Shown one piece after another: positions 47,441-60,170 of a DNA stretch of 64,000 nucleotides. The DNA lies in contig JAIOJX010000032.1 of assembly GCA_022376925.1 (NCBI GenBank), forward strand, positions 169,595,979 through 169,659,978, written 5' to 3'. The translations under genes and the position numbers were made by a program. Each line of letters begins with the position of its first letter. Position 1 is the stretch's first letter. A model generated the notes under the pieces. That model saw only the letters and a list, made by a program, of their open reading frames with translations. It did no database searches and was not told the origin of the DNA. The stretch comes from Tragulus kanchil. Its lineage: Eukaryota; Chordata; Mammalia; Artiodactyla; Tragulidae.

Positions 47441-50400
47441 GGACAGGAACCCAGTGGCCTCGAAACCCAGTGGTATTTGCAGTGACACCAGCCCGTGGCC
47501 TCCCGCCCCGCCTCCCAGGGAGCCGCTGCGGCTCGGACGTCCGCCAAGGCGCCACAGCCATGGAGGTGGGGTCCCCGCGTCCCTGGGTCCCCATCCCTAC
47601 CGAGAAACCCTTGCCACAGGTCAGCAGCGCCCCGAGCCCCAGGCACTGCCTCGACAGCCCCGCCCCACCTTCAGGAGGGAAAGGGGCTCTGCCCTCGAGC
47701 CCAGCGCCGTGGAGCCGGTCGTCCGGGAGAGGTGGTCACTCGCACTGGCTGGGGCTGCAGGTCGTTTCGAAGGGGAGCAGACGCGGAGTGACTGCGGGGA
47801 GGTCCTCTCTGAAATGGCGTCACCAGCAGCGGCTCTCGGCACGGGGTTGTGGTCCCCACAGCAGCCGGGACCTGTAGGAAATGCAGGTGCCCCGGCCCCG
47901 CCCCGGGCCTGCGGCGTCACACACTCGGGCGGGGAGCAGCCTGTGCTTCAAGGAGCCACCTAGGAGATTCTGGCCGCACTCAAGTTCAAGGTCCTCGGAG
48001 GAACAGGCCTCTGCAGGAAGCCCGGAGCAGAGGCCGCGTCAGGGCCCGCAGCCGCCTGCGGTCTGTCGCGCCGGGGAGTCCCAGCGGGCACCGCAGGCTC
48101 GCCTCACGCGGGGCTCCTCCGCCAGGGGGCATCGGGGAGCAGCTGCAGGGCTGAGCACCCGCCTCCGGCCCCTCGCCTGTCTTCTGTCGCTGGGCGAGGC
48201 TGAGGGCCTCTCCCCACCAGCGCCTGGGGCCACAGTCAGTCTGGTGGCCCTAACCTGTTTCTGGGGGCCTTGACCCTGCCAGCACCCAGTGTGGCCGGGC
48301 AGTGGACGTGGCTGTGGCCTACGTCCCAGCCCTGATGTGAGCACAGACTGGGCGTCAGAGGTCCTGCCGGCTCTGTCCTCTCTAGGAGTCACATGCACGG
48401 ATAACCAAGATGGAGCTGGGGTCGCTGCCGACCCGACCCTCCCAGGCCCCTCCTCCCACACTGCCCGTCTTTGCCGGGCCTGTTCCGCAGCTGGGCCACG
48501 GCACCCAGCGCCAACAGCCAGGCGCCAGCAGCGCAGTCGGCGAGCCGACGCGGGCAGACCTGGGTTTACCAGCAGGTGGGCCCTGGACCGACACTGGACG
48601 GGCGCAGTCGCCCTCCTGTGCGGCGGCCGGCCCAGCTCTGCCCCCGCCCCTCCTGTGAACCAGGGCAGGCCGGAGGAGAGCGGCTCCGGGGTCCACGGGG
48701 GGCCCAGACGCTCTCACTTGGCTTGCCCGTTCCTGTCAGCCCAGGTGGGACAGAGGATCCCTGGACGTCCAGGAAAGCACGGGGCCCCTGGGCCTCCTGG
48801 AACCAGAACTGGGTTTGGGAGATGGAAGCTCCGCATCCCTCCGACCCCTCGCCAGCCTCTCTTCGGCCTGGTGCCTGTCTCGCCCACTCCTCCTCACTTG
48901 GCCCGAGGCCCTGGCCGCGATGCCCCAAGGGGCGCCCATGACTTCTGTGCCACATCACCCTTCTCCTCTCCTCTCCCTGGGCCAGATACCTGAGGCGGAC
49001 GTCCGAGGGCCCGGCGCTCTGTCTGCCCCAGGCACAGGGCAGGGCCAGCCTGTGCAGTCAGGCGTCCACCTGATCCGGTCGGTGTCATGAGCAGAGACTG
49101 GAAGTGACCTTGCTTCGCGACCGCTCTGGCCGTCACCTCTCGCCCCGTCAAAGGACGACGCGTCAAGGATGTCCACCCAGGGACCCTGACCCAGAAGTCC
49201 AGGTTTGGTGGCAGGTGCTAGGGGTGTGGGCTGGGCTGGTGCCACGTCTGCGGTCCCCCTTCTCCAACCAGGACCCGCGTCACCTCGAGTTCCCTCCAGC
49301 CAGGACCCCTCATCACCTCGTGTTCTCTCCAAGTGGGAACTGAACAGACAGGTTTCTCACCTCCCGGGGGAAACACATGGGTTAAGCCTCTGGCCTCGCC
49401 GCCCGGACAGGGAGGACTCCCTGGCCACTTCCGCTCTTCAGGGAGACGGAGGAACCCGCAGGACCAGGGTCCTCAGGGGGCCTGGGGGCCCGGCTGGCAG
49501 CCGCAGCCGGCTTCTCGGACCCCCACAGGGAGTGGATGAGAAACACCTGGGTGGGCGGAGTGCTGCCTTTCTTCCTGGAAATTAGTTCAGGAGAGCTTGG
49601 TGGCCTGGATCAAGTCTCCTGTTAAAGAGTAACTTACACCCCATATTACATTTGAGTCCTGGGAGTAAATATCCAGGGGAAGTGTTTGTCTTAGCGGGGA
49701 ACAAAGCACCCTCTGTGGGCCAGCTCCGACAGCGCCAAGATCTCCTCCGACAGGACCTGACTGGCGCGGCCCCTGGGCACGTGCAGCCTTGCGGTTGACC
49801 AGGTAACCACTTCCCGAGCGGGTTTATTCACTCTGGTCTTTGCTCTCCCTCAGCGTGGAGTGGATGGGGGTGTCAGCATTCCCTGCAGACCCTCAAGTCT
49901 GAATGGGACAGGACCCCTGTCCGTGTGTGGCCTCTCCCCTCACCTGGACTCAAGATGTCATGCACCCGCTGACTCGTCCGTCCACGCCTGGGCACCCCAC
50001 TTGGGCCCCCCCTTTGGGGTCTCCTGATGTGGCCTAGACTCCCCTGGAGGCAGCACCACAGATCTGCCAGCTCGGAGCCCTCCCCTCGGGCGGCACCTCC
50101 GTGTCTCCCAGGAGGGAGTGTTGCTAAAATGTTCTGTTTCTGGGCCCCGGCCTGGGCGACTCTTAAATTCCTGGAGACGAGAGTCTGGCACCTGTACTTT
50201 TTTAAAAAGGTAAAGGGGAAAAAATCCTCCTTTGCCTGGCTCAAAGCAATATAGGGAGAAAGGGAATGGGGCAGAGCATAAATGAAACAGGACGGGCCTG
50301 AGTTGACCCTTGACACGGGGATATGAAAGTTCATTATAAATCACATCTACTTCTGTAAAAAGCTTGATGTAAATATTAACAGTGTTTCACAAACTGAAAA

Positions 50401-50563
50401 ATTTTTTAAATTTTCAAGAGATTCTGCTCTGCAGCCAGATTGAGGACTCCAAAAGTGAACCCTGTGGGATTCGACTGGCCGGTCGGCCTGCCCGATACGC
50501 GGACTCAGAAAGTCGGGAGACCAGCGCCCCCAGCACAGCAGCTTGCGGGCAGCCCGCTCCCGC
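47441..50563. other. GC-rich unique sequence, no gene recognised
   Basis: High GC gives overlapping ORFs up to about 230 codons on both strands (for example 48289-48993 and 46932-47594). They are rich in Pro, Gly, Arg and Ala and show no recognisable family. A short imperfect direct repeat around CCAGGACCC is at about 49268-49330. Confidence 0.5.
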
Positions 50564-52711
50564 CCTCCTGAACACAGCCCCTGTCGGACCTCGGTGACGG
50601 CACGTGAAACCGAGCCAGAGGGTCTCCACTCTAGGTCAGGAAGCCTGCAGGCCTGCAGGTAACTGGTCAGCTGCATGGCCAGCAGAGCAGGAGGGCCAAG
50701 GATGCACCAGACCTGCAGGCCAAGCCCAGGGTCCTGTGGGTGGGACGCTCCTCCCTGGGACTCCTTCAGGTGCCTGCTGGCAGAGGTGCCCCTGAGCCGC
50801 TGGGCACAAGTGGCCGTGTGAAGAGGCCGGTGGCCTCCCAGGAGGCAGACACAAGCTGGTCGGGTGGGGCGCTCCCTGGGGAAGCCGGACCAAGACCACT
50901 GCGTGGGCGCTGGCACAGCGGACACTCCCTGGCCGCACCCACCCTCGCGATCGCCCTGGCCTCTTGAAACCAAATGCCGGGGAAGTGGGTCCGCTGAGGC
51001 AGGCCCATCTGGGGAGCACAGGGCACGGTCCCACAGCCGAGGCTTGGCGACTTCCGGCCGCTGGTGGGCGCCAGCAGGGAGTCAGGAGGACACAGCACAC
51101 GCATCAAGGCGGCCGGAGGCCCCTTCCCTGCGTCCTTCCGCCTGCCCGGGAAGCCCGCCCCGGTTAGCGCTTCGGCCTCTGTGAGAAGCACCGCAGGCCC
51201 TGCCCTGGCCGCCCGGGGCCGGCCGTCCCCGCCCGCGTCTCACCGTGAGCCAGCCGCAGCCACCAGAGCTGCCGTCTGGGGACGTGGGAGACGTGGGCGG
51301 CCCTGGCCCTGCACCGGGCCGCCCGAAACGGCAGGAGCGTGGCCCTGCGTCCTGGAGGGCAGGGCCCCCTTGGCCACCGCGCAGCCCTTGGCACCTGGCC
51401 ACGGAGGCTCGGAGGGGCCACACCTGCAAGAAGGCCGTGCTGCGGGCAGGGCTGCGGCATTGCGTGGCTTCCTGGACGCGGCGCCAGCTTCCACCGCTCC
51501 AGCTGGAATGCTGAGATCCCGAGGCCCAGCGAGTTCCTCCCAGGCTCTGGCCTCGGGCCCCTCACCTGCCGCTTCTGTCTTTGTGCTCCACCCTCACCAG
51601 CCCCGCCTGCCCTTGCCCGGCCCCTGGCCCGCTCCGCCTCCTGAACACAGCCCCTGTCGGACCTCGGTGACGGCACGTGAAACCGAGCCAGAGGGTCTCC
51701 ACTCTAGGTCAGGAAGCCTGCAGGCCTGCAGGTAACTGGTCAGCTGCATGGCCAGCAGAGCAGGAGGGCCAAGGATGCACCAGACCTGCAGGCCAAGCCC
51801 AGGGTCCTGTGGGTGGGACGCTCCTCCCTGGGACTCCTTCAGGTGCCTGCTGGCAGAGGTGCCCCTGAGCCGCTGGGCACAAGTGGCCGTGTGAAGAGGC
51901 CGGTGGCCTCCCAGGAGGCAGACACAAGCTGGTCGGGTGGGGCGCTCCCTGGGGAAGCCGGACCAAGACCACTGCGTGGGCGCTGGCACAGCGGACACTC
52001 CCTGGCCGCACCCACCCTCGCGATCGCCCTGGCCTCTTGAAACCAAATGCCGGGGAAGTGGGTCCGCTGAGGCAGGCCCATCTGGGGAGCACAGGGCACG
52101 GTCCCACAGCCGAGGCTTGGCGACTTCCGGCCGCTGGTGGGCGCCAGCAGGGAGTCAGGAGGACACAGCACACGCATCAAGGCGGCCGGAGGCCCCTTCC
52201 CTGCGTCCTTCCGCCTGCCCGGGAAGCCCGCCCCGGTTAGCGCTTCGGCCTCTGTGAGAAGCACCGCAGGCCCTGCCCTGGCCGCCCGGGGCCGGCCGTC
52301 CCCGCCCGCGTCTCACCGTGAGCCAGCCGCAGCCACCAGAGCTGCCGTCTGGGGACGTGGGAGACGTGGGCGGCCCTGGCCCTGCACCGGGCCGCCCGAA
52401 ACGGCAGGAGCGTGGCCCTGCGTCCTGGAGGGCAGGGCCCCCTTGGCCACCGCGCAGCCCTTGGCACCTGGCCACGGAGGCTCGGAGGGGCCACACCTGC
52501 AAGAAGGCCGTGCTGCGGGCAGGGCTGCGGCATTGCGTGGCTTCCTGGACGCGGCGCCAGCTTCCACCGCTCCAGCTGGAATGCTGAGATCCCCGAGGCC
52601 CCGCGCGAGTTCCTCCCCAGGCTCTGGCCTCGGGGCCCCTCACCTGCCGCTTCTGTCTTTGTGCTCCACCCTCACCAGCCCCGCCTGCCCCTTGCCCGGC
52701 CCCTGCCCGCC
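50564..52711. repeat. Tandem doublet 15 (copies 50564-51631 and 51637-52711)
   Basis: Offset 1073-1077 bp in GC-rich unique sequence. The last ~120 bp of the first copy show contracted C and G runs compared with the second. Confidence 0.95.
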
Positions 52712-55261
52712 CCTGACCCTCACACCCTGCGCAGGTGAGCCTCAACTTCCTCATCCATAAATGGGGTGCTCACCTGCGTGGCGGCCTTCGCTGCACCTGC
52801 GGGCCCTCTGAGACAGGCGGGGAAGAGGAGGTCACAGGACGGCCCAGACCCAGCGACGTCTTAGGCGTTTAGACACCCCCACAGGCGCAGCACTCCACTT
52901 AGGCACTCGCACGCGCAGCTCGGATCAGGTCAACCCAGAAGTTTGATCGGGGTTTTCTGGAACGTGAGAAAAACCCAAAAGAACTTTCTGGCCAACTCGA
53001 ACATAGACGTAACGAGTCTGGCAAAGTGGGCCCCAAAACAAAGTAGCACATACACAGGGGTGTCAGGAGCACCCCAAGGAACTGGATCAAGACGGACTTG
53101 GATTTTATTGGGAAAACCTTGATTTTTATGAGGCTGTTTAAGAAAAGAAAGTGTAAGTGCTAGTCGCTCAGTCATGTCCGACTCTTTGCAGCCCCCTGGG
53201 CTGTAGCCCACCAGGCTCCTCTGTCCATGGGATTTCCAAGGCGACGGCACTGGAGTGGGTGGCCATTTCCTTCTCCAGGGGACCTTCCCCACCCAGGGAT
53301 CAAACCCACGTCTCCTGCTTGGCAGGTGGGTTCTTAACCCCTGAGTCACCAGAGACTCCCCTAGCGCCCGCCGCCAGGCACCAGCATTGACTGCAGCGCT
53401 ACCGCAGGGGCCCTTCCCCCCCAAAGCCCCCTCCACCCCCCACTCATGCCCACCCCCATCCTCGCCCTGTCGCGGCACCCCACCTCATTCTGATACCCTT
53501 CCCCAGTCCCTCTGAGCCCAGATCAGGCCCAGGCATCTCTAACGCAGGTGCGTCCAGGATCCACGTGTCCCCAAGGCACAGGTGACAAACACAGAAGACC
53601 TGCCGTGGCAGGACCCTGGCTTCGCAGCGCCCAGACACAGCCCAGCATCCCAGCTCACCCCGGGGCCTCTGGGTGCTTTTCCAGAGGTGGCCACCCTTGC
53701 CTGAAGGTTCACATAGGCCTGGAGAGAATGTGTCAGACTCGGGGGAAGGCAGTCCCCAGGAGGACACCAGGAAAAACAAGTTCCAGGGTTGGCCTCCCAG
53801 GAAGTCACACCTGCCGCCTGGTCTCCGCTGGGCTCTGGGAGCCCCTGCTCGCTGAAGAGGGCAGCAACCTCGTGTCCACAGGGTCAGGGCCTGGAGAGCC
53901 CCGCGTGGGCGGGGAGCTGGGAGAGCTCTGGACCTGTGAGCAACCTCCCAGGCCTTTCCTTACCTGTCATAAGGGCAGCTCAGCTCTGGTGAGCTCAGGA
54001 GGGGGTGCTCGGGCGGTGGGAGGGGCTCGGCCCTGAGATCGGGGCCCCAGAAAGCCACGGCACAGAGCCCCCCTGCGGGACCCCTGCATCCAGAGCTCCA
54101 GAGGAACCTCATGCATGCAGCCCAGCAGAGGTCTTCAGGTGCCTGCACGGGGAGGCAGGGGGCCACCTTGCGCTGCCAGCTCTCTGGGCACTCCCCTAAC
54201 CCCTGGGAAGCACCGAGAGGTCAGAGCAGCCCAGCCCGCGTCCCTCCCCCAGCCCCAGATCCGGCAGCAGGAAGCAGCTGGAGAAGCAAGCTGGCCAGTC
54301 GCCCGTGGGCCCTGGCGGGGCGGGGGATGGTGCCAGCCTCAGCTCTGAGCCCCCTGCCCCCACCTCCCTGTGGAGGTGCAGAAAGTACCCTCATTGTGGT
54401 CAGCCTTAGTCTGGAGGCTCCCTGGGCAGCCCCTGTCTGTCTGCTAGCAGCCCTACCCAGCTGTGTCCCACAGGACAGTGACCAAATCCTTTCTGTCATC
54501 CTGCTGCTGACCTGATGAATCCCGATGGGCAGCGTCACCTCCCCATTCATGAGCCGTGAACCAAGCTCGTAACACCACCCACTCGGAGCTCACAGGTCTT
54601 TATCCTGAGTGCCTATCGCTTCCGTAATCAAAAATAACAACAGGGCACTTTAAAAACAATGACGTGATAATCCCCCGGCCCAGCCAGCCTCGGCGGCGTC
54701 CGTGAGGTCACGTGGGCGGGGCTTCCTGAGCGCTCACGATGGGCGCTGGCGCTGCGACCCACGGTCACGGTGGCCGGGCCTCGAGGAAGCCGCAGGGCGG
54801 CTCAGCGCCCACCGCGCCACCCTTTCACCGGTGGAGAAGGGTGCCAGCGCGCTTGGTCCACGAACCTTTCTGCCCCTTTGTCACCAGCTGAGGCTGTGCA
54901 AGCGTGGCCTCCTGCCAGGAAGGACAGGCAGACAGACACCAGCGCTGCCCTTGGCAGGGCCCTCGGGAAGTCCTTGAGGTCCCTGCCCACTGAGCCGCTC
55001 CTGAGTCCCATCCCAGACCCAAATCCTCGGTTGCCCCGTGTACATAGAAACGCGTGTGGGCCTGGGACTAGGGTCAGGTGAGGCAGGTGCCCAGGGCACA
55101 GCGCTGAAGGGGTGCCCGCTCTAAGGGCCTGCATCATTGCCCAAGGCTGCCCCAGCCCTCCAGGGCCCTCCCTGCCCTGTCCCGACCCTGAGAGCTTAGA
55201 CCTTTGAGGTGGCCTTCCCAAAGGCCCCAGAGGCCAGAGCCACTTCTGCTATATGAGGATT
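52712..55261. other. GC-rich unique sequence with one SINE
   Basis: A MIR-core trace is at about 52740-52765 (TCAACTTCCTCATCCATAAA). Otherwise unique apart from the Bov-tA at 53157-53362. No exon or RNA gene recognised. Confidence 0.5.
53157..53362 (-). mobile_element. Bov-tA SINE
   Basis: Antisense: GCTAGTCGCTCAGTCATGTC to CCTGAGTCACCAGAGACTCC. Confidence 0.9.
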
Positions 55262-55384
55262 TAGGGAAATTCATTTTTTAATTGAAGCAGAGTTGACTTA
55301 CAATGATGTGTTAATTTCAGGTGTACAGCAAAGTGATTAAGTTACATATGTGTGTGTGTATTCTTTTTCAGATTATTTTCCCGT
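55262..55384 (-). mobile_element. Antisense L1 3' segment, left part
   Basis: TTCAGGTGTACAGCAAAGTG and AGATTATTTTCCC are antisense L1 3' landmarks. The same L1 resumes at 56693 after the BovB. Confidence 0.75.
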
Positions 55385-56692
55385 CCAGTTCAGTTCAGTC
55401 GCTCAGTCATGTCTGACTCTTTGCGACCCCATCAACTGCAGCCCGCCAGGCTTCCCCGTCCTTCACCGTCTCCCAGAGCCTGCTCACACTCATGTTCGTT
55501 GACTCAGTTTTGCCATCTAACCATCTCGTCCTCTGTCCTGCCCGTCTCCTCCTTCTATTTTTCCCAACATCAGGCTCATTTCCAATGAGTTGTCTCTTCT
55601 CATCAGGCGGCCAAAGTATTGGAGCTTCACCTTCAGCATCAGTCCTTCCAATGAATATTCAAGATTAATTTCCTTTAGGATTGACTAGTTTCATCTCCTT
55701 GTTGTCCAAGGAACTCTCAAGAGTCTTGTCCAGTACCGCAGTCTGAAGCCATCATTTCTTTGGTACTCAGCCTTCTTTATGGTCCAACTCTCACGTCCAT
55801 ACCTGACAACTGGGAGAACCATAGCTTTGACTGTGTGGACTTTTGCTGGCAAAGTGATGTCTCTGCTTTTTTTAATACACTGTCTAGGTGTGTCATAACT
55901 TTTCTTCCAAGGGGCAAGCGTCTTTTAATTTCATGGCTGCAGTCACCATCCGCAGTGATTTGGAGTCCAAGAATATAAAGTCTGTCATGTTTCCATTGTT
56001 TGCCCATCTATTTGCCATGAAATGATGGGAACAGATGCCATCATCTTCATTTTTTGAGTGCTGAGCTTTAAGCCAGCTTTTTCACTCTCCTCTTTCACCT
56101 TTATCAAGAGACTCTTTAGTTCCTCTTCGCTTTCTGCCATAAGAGTTGTATCATCTGCATATCTGAGGTTATTGATATTTCTCCTAGCAATCTTGATTCC
56201 AGCTTGTACTTCATGTAGCCTGGCATTTTGCATTATGTACTCTGCATATAAATTAAATAAGCAGGGTGACAATATACAGCCTTGATGTACTCTTTTCGCA
56301 ACTTGGAACCAGTTCATTGTTCCATGTCTGGTTCTAACTGTTGCTTCTTGTCCTGCATACAGGTTTCACAGGAGGCAGGTAAGGTGATCTGGTATTCCCA
56401 TCTCTTTAAGAATTTTCCATGGTGTGTTGGGATCCACACAGTAAAAATTTTAGTGCAGTCAGTGAAGCAGAAGTAGATGTTTTTCTGGGATTCCCTTGCT
56501 CTTCCTATGATCCAGTGGATGTTGGCAATTTGATCTCTGGTTCCTCTGCCTTTTCTAAATCGAGCTTGTGCAGCTGGGAATTCTTAGTTCATGCACTGTG
56601 GAAGCATAGCTTGGAGGATTTTGAGCATTCCTTTCCTAGCATGTGGAATGAGTGCATTTGTGCGATCATTTGAACATTCTTTAGAATTGCAG
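55385..56692 (-). mobile_element. BovB (RTE-clade) LINE segment with reverse-transcriptase fragment
   Basis: Antisense 3' part of a BovB element, starting CAGTTCAGTTCAGTCGCTCA. On the minus strand 55985-56317 encodes a reverse-transcriptase piece with the catalytic YADD motif (NNLRYADDTTLMAESEEEL), preceded by GCILSPCLFNLYAEYI. Upstream regions are frameshifted and the 5' end of the element is missing, so it is not autonomous. Its 3' half is repeated at 57114-57765 by doublet 16. BovB is a host-resident LINE with a well-known history of horizontal transfer between vertebrates. Confidence 0.92.
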
Positions 56693-58188
56693 GTTATTAC
56701 AAAATATTGAGTATAGTTCCCTGGGGTAAAACTTTTAAATGCCAAACCCAAATTACAAGCAGCGCAATGCAGTTTGAAGTCTACATTTCCTGGTGTCCCC
56801 TCTCGCTTGCCCTGAACCCCCTGAATGAACCTCACTGGAGCAGGTGCTACAGGCTCGCGGGGAGGCCTGTGTGAGGGCAAAAGCTCCGGGTGGGCGGGAC
56901 CTCCAGCTCCCTCCCTCCACCGCTGCTCCTCGCAGCCTGGTCAGGGCGTTCAGCCCGTGCCTGTGGTCCTCTCAGCCAGAGGCCAGCCCTGCCTGCGGGT
57001 GCGGAGCAGGGGCAGAGGACGGAAGGCCAGGGGGGCTCGGGCCAGGACTTCCTGCCAGTGAGGTCACTCTGGCTCTTGGCCTCTCAGAGAGACTGTCCGG
57101 GTAATGACCTGCTTCATCTTCATTTTTTGAGTGCTGAGCTTTAAGCCAGCTTTTTCACTCTCCTCTTTCACCTTTATCAAGAGACTCTTTAGTTCCTCTT
57201 CGCTTTCTGCCATAAGAGTTGTATCATCTGCATATCTGAGGTTATTGATATTTCTCCTAGCAATCTTGATTCCAGCTTGTACTTCATGTAGCCTGGCATT
57301 TTGCATTATGTACTCTGCATATAAATTAAATAAGCAGGGTGACAATATACAGCCTTGATGTACTCTTTTCGCAACTTGGAACCAGTTCATTGTTCCATGT
57401 CTGGTTCTAACTGTTGCTTCTTGTCCTGCATACAGGTTTCACAGGAGGCAGGTAAGGTGATCTGGTATTCCCATCTCTTTAAGAATTTTCCATGGTGTGT
57501 TGGGATCCACACAGTAAAAATTTTAGTGCAGTCAGTGAAGCAGAAGTAGATGTTTTTCTGGGATTCCCTTGCTCTTCCTATGATCCAGTGGATGTTGGCA
57601 ATTTGATCTCTGGTTCCTCTGCCTTTTCTAAATCGAGCTTGTGCAGCTGGGAATTCTTAGTTCATGCACTGTGGAAGCATAGCTTGGAGGATTTTGAGCA
57701 TTCCTTTCCTAGCATGTGGAATGAGTGCATTTGTGCGATCATTTGAACATTCTTTAGAATTGCAGGTTATTACAAAATATTGAGTATAGTTCCCTGGGGT
57801 AAAACTTTTAAATGCCAAACCCAAATTACAAGCAGCGCAATGCAGTTTGAAGTCTACATTTCCTGGTGTCCCCTCTCGCTTGCCCTGAACCCCCTGAATG
57901 AACCTCACTGGAGCAGGTGCTACAGGCTCGCGGGGAGGCCTGTGTGAGGGCAAAAGCTCCGGGTGGGCGGGACCTCCAGCTCCCTCCCTCCACCGCTGCT
58001 CCTCGCAGCCTGGTCAGGGCGTTCAGCCCGTGCCTGTGGTCCTCTCAGCCAGAGGCCAGCCCTGCCTGCGGGTGCGGAGCAGGGGCAGAGGACGGAAGGC
58101 CAGGGGGGCTCGGGCCAGGACTTCCTGCCAGTGAGGTCACTCTGGCTCTTGGCCTCTCAGAGAGACTGTCCGGGTAATGACCTGCTTC
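56041..58188. repeat. Tandem doublet 16 (copies 56041-57113 and 57114-58188)
   Basis: Offset 1073 bp, abutting with no filler. The copies look identical. It includes the 3' half of the BovB segment (with the reverse-transcriptase YADD motif) and unique flank. Confidence 0.95.
56693..56740 (-). mobile_element. Antisense L1 3' segment, right part
   Basis: GGTTATTACAAAATATTGAG and ATAGTTCCCTG continue the L1 3' end interrupted at 55384. Confidence 0.7.
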
Positions 58189-59998
58189 CTTCTCGAACGG
58201 CTCCATGATTCACCTGCTCTTGGGTCCTCATCACGCCTGACTCACCTTCCGTGCCGGCTGAGCATGGCCAGAAGATGGCTGCCTCGTGGGGACTCGGGCA
58301 GGAGGGAGGTGCGGGGAGTGGGGGTGGCCAGAGCTGCGGGTGCCTCTCCGCTGCGGCCTCAGAGAGGAGTCCTGCTCCCTGCTGGGCGCAGCAGCGCTTC
58401 GTGCCCCACGGCACTCTGCAGTTTACACAAGCCCGGCTCCCGGTCTCTGAAGGAGGCAGAGGCTGAGTGTCCTCCTGGCTGATGGGGTGACAGAGGCTGA
58501 GGGGCCTGACGGCCCAGGGAGGGCCAAGGCAGGATGGCCAGCCAGCCCGCATCGGGCGGGGCCCTTCTGCTGCATCCCGCAGACGCTGGGGGCCCAGTGG
58601 GGCGGGGGATGAGCTGGGTGGGGGCACAGCACTTCCTGGTCTTTGGAAAGATATTCATGAGACAGTCTGTCTCTTCCCAGATCTCCGATTTAACCTGCCT
58701 GGGAAAGGTTAGAGGTCAGAGACAGTTACAGAGGGGTCACCCTTCTGGGTGGGGCTGGGCAGAGGCGAGGGCGGCTCCACCTCTAGCTGGACGGGGCATC
58801 GACTGGCTCGCGGGCGTGTGTGGCTGCCCCGCCTCCCGCAGCCCGGGAGGAAGCTGCCACGGCAGGTGGAGGCTCAGGTGCAGAAACCACACTGGCCGGC
58901 CACCCTGGGGACCACAGCTACCCCACAGGGCCCGCCCAGGAGGAGGCCCCAGGGGCGCCCGCGAAGTGCGCAGGGAGGGGACTTGGCAGGCACCCTGCCC
59001 ACCCCGGGCTTGCCTGAGCCCGGCCTTCAGGAGAAGGAAGACGAGAGGCCGGCCAACTCCAGGCCTGTCCCGACTGGCGGGAGCTTCTATTTTTATATCC
59101 CTGCTTCCCGCTTCTTTTCCTGTTCTTGGGAAAGCTGACAGAGCTCCATGAGGCCTGGGGTCGCTCCTGGGGCCAGAGGCAGCTGGGCAGTGTCTCCGGC
59201 CTGATCCTGCAGAGTGGCCTCGGGGCCACCTCTCCTGGCCAGGGCCTCGCAGGCTGGGACTCAGGGATGTTGTAGGAACTGGCCTTGTGCCCGGAGCAGG
59301 CGGCACCGAGGGCCTGGAGTGGCCGCTCTCCGTTCATCCGGCGTGTCCTGCCTTTGCCCTCCTCTCGCCCCAGACCCATCCTCCCAGGCCCGTCCTGCCA
59401 CGACCCTGACCTAAGCGCAGAAGCGGGGGGAACGGGGGAGGAAGGAGAGAGTCGGAGGAAGCTGCTTGCCTCCTCTCCCAAAACACAGACTGCACGCGAA
59501 TGTTCAGGACTGGCTCAGGACTCACCACGGGGTCTCCAGGCAAGGCGGCCACCTCCCCAGGCGTCCGTGTCCTCACCTGTGACGTGGGGTCCACGGCAGG
59601 GGTGACGAGCGGCACTCGGGCTCGCTCTGGCCATGGCCGTGGCGGGAAGGCCGTGTGAGTCCCTCAGCCGTCAGGGCGCAGAATCCAGTACTGGGCAAAT
59701 CAGGCCGAAAGGAAACAGACCGGAAGGAGGGGAGGCATCTCCCAGGTCGAGGGGGAGCTTGACCATCAAGCCTGCAGTGCCGACCTCGTGCCTCCTCTGG
59801 GCTGCACACGAGTCCAAGGGGCGCAACAGGCGCGGGTCCCCCAGCCCAGATGTATTTGTTTCTTCTCGGATCCGAAGGAAAGAAAATAAGCTTTCAGGCT
59901 GAAGAAAGTGTCTCCATGTATAATATGAACATACTCATCTTTACGCCACAACAGCTGTAAACGGTCATTTTTAATCTGATATCGTGGAGGCAGCCGGG
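58189..59998. other. GC-rich unique sequence, no gene recognised
   Basis: No repeat family or exon that I can support. Overlapping ORFs on both strands appear GC-driven. The last ~120 bp before the minisatellite are AT-richer. Confidence 0.45.
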
Positions 59999-60170
59999 GC
60001 CCCGCCTCCAGGTGTGGGCCCCGCCTCCAGGTGTGGGCCCCGCCTCCAGGTGTGGGCCCCGCCTCCAGGTGTGGGCCCCGCCTCCAGGTGTGGGCCCCGC
60101 CTCCAGGTGTGGGCCCCGCCTCCAGGTGTGGGCCTGCCGCCAGGTGTGGGCCTGCCGCCAGGTGTGGGCC
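59999..60170. repeat. 19-bp GC-rich minisatellite
   Basis: Seven units of CCCCGCCTCCAGGTGTGGG, followed by two 18-bp variant units with CCTGCCGCC. Each main unit contains a CCCCGCC (GC-box-like) and an AGGTGTG (T-box half-site-like) motif. The unit has no stop codon in any frame, so repetitive ORFs run through it on both strands. Confidence 0.95.

Noticed and set aside
48289..48993. 234-codon frame in GC-rich intergenic DNA
   Set aside because: Overlapped by equally long frames on the other strand; no recognisable domain and no exon signals.
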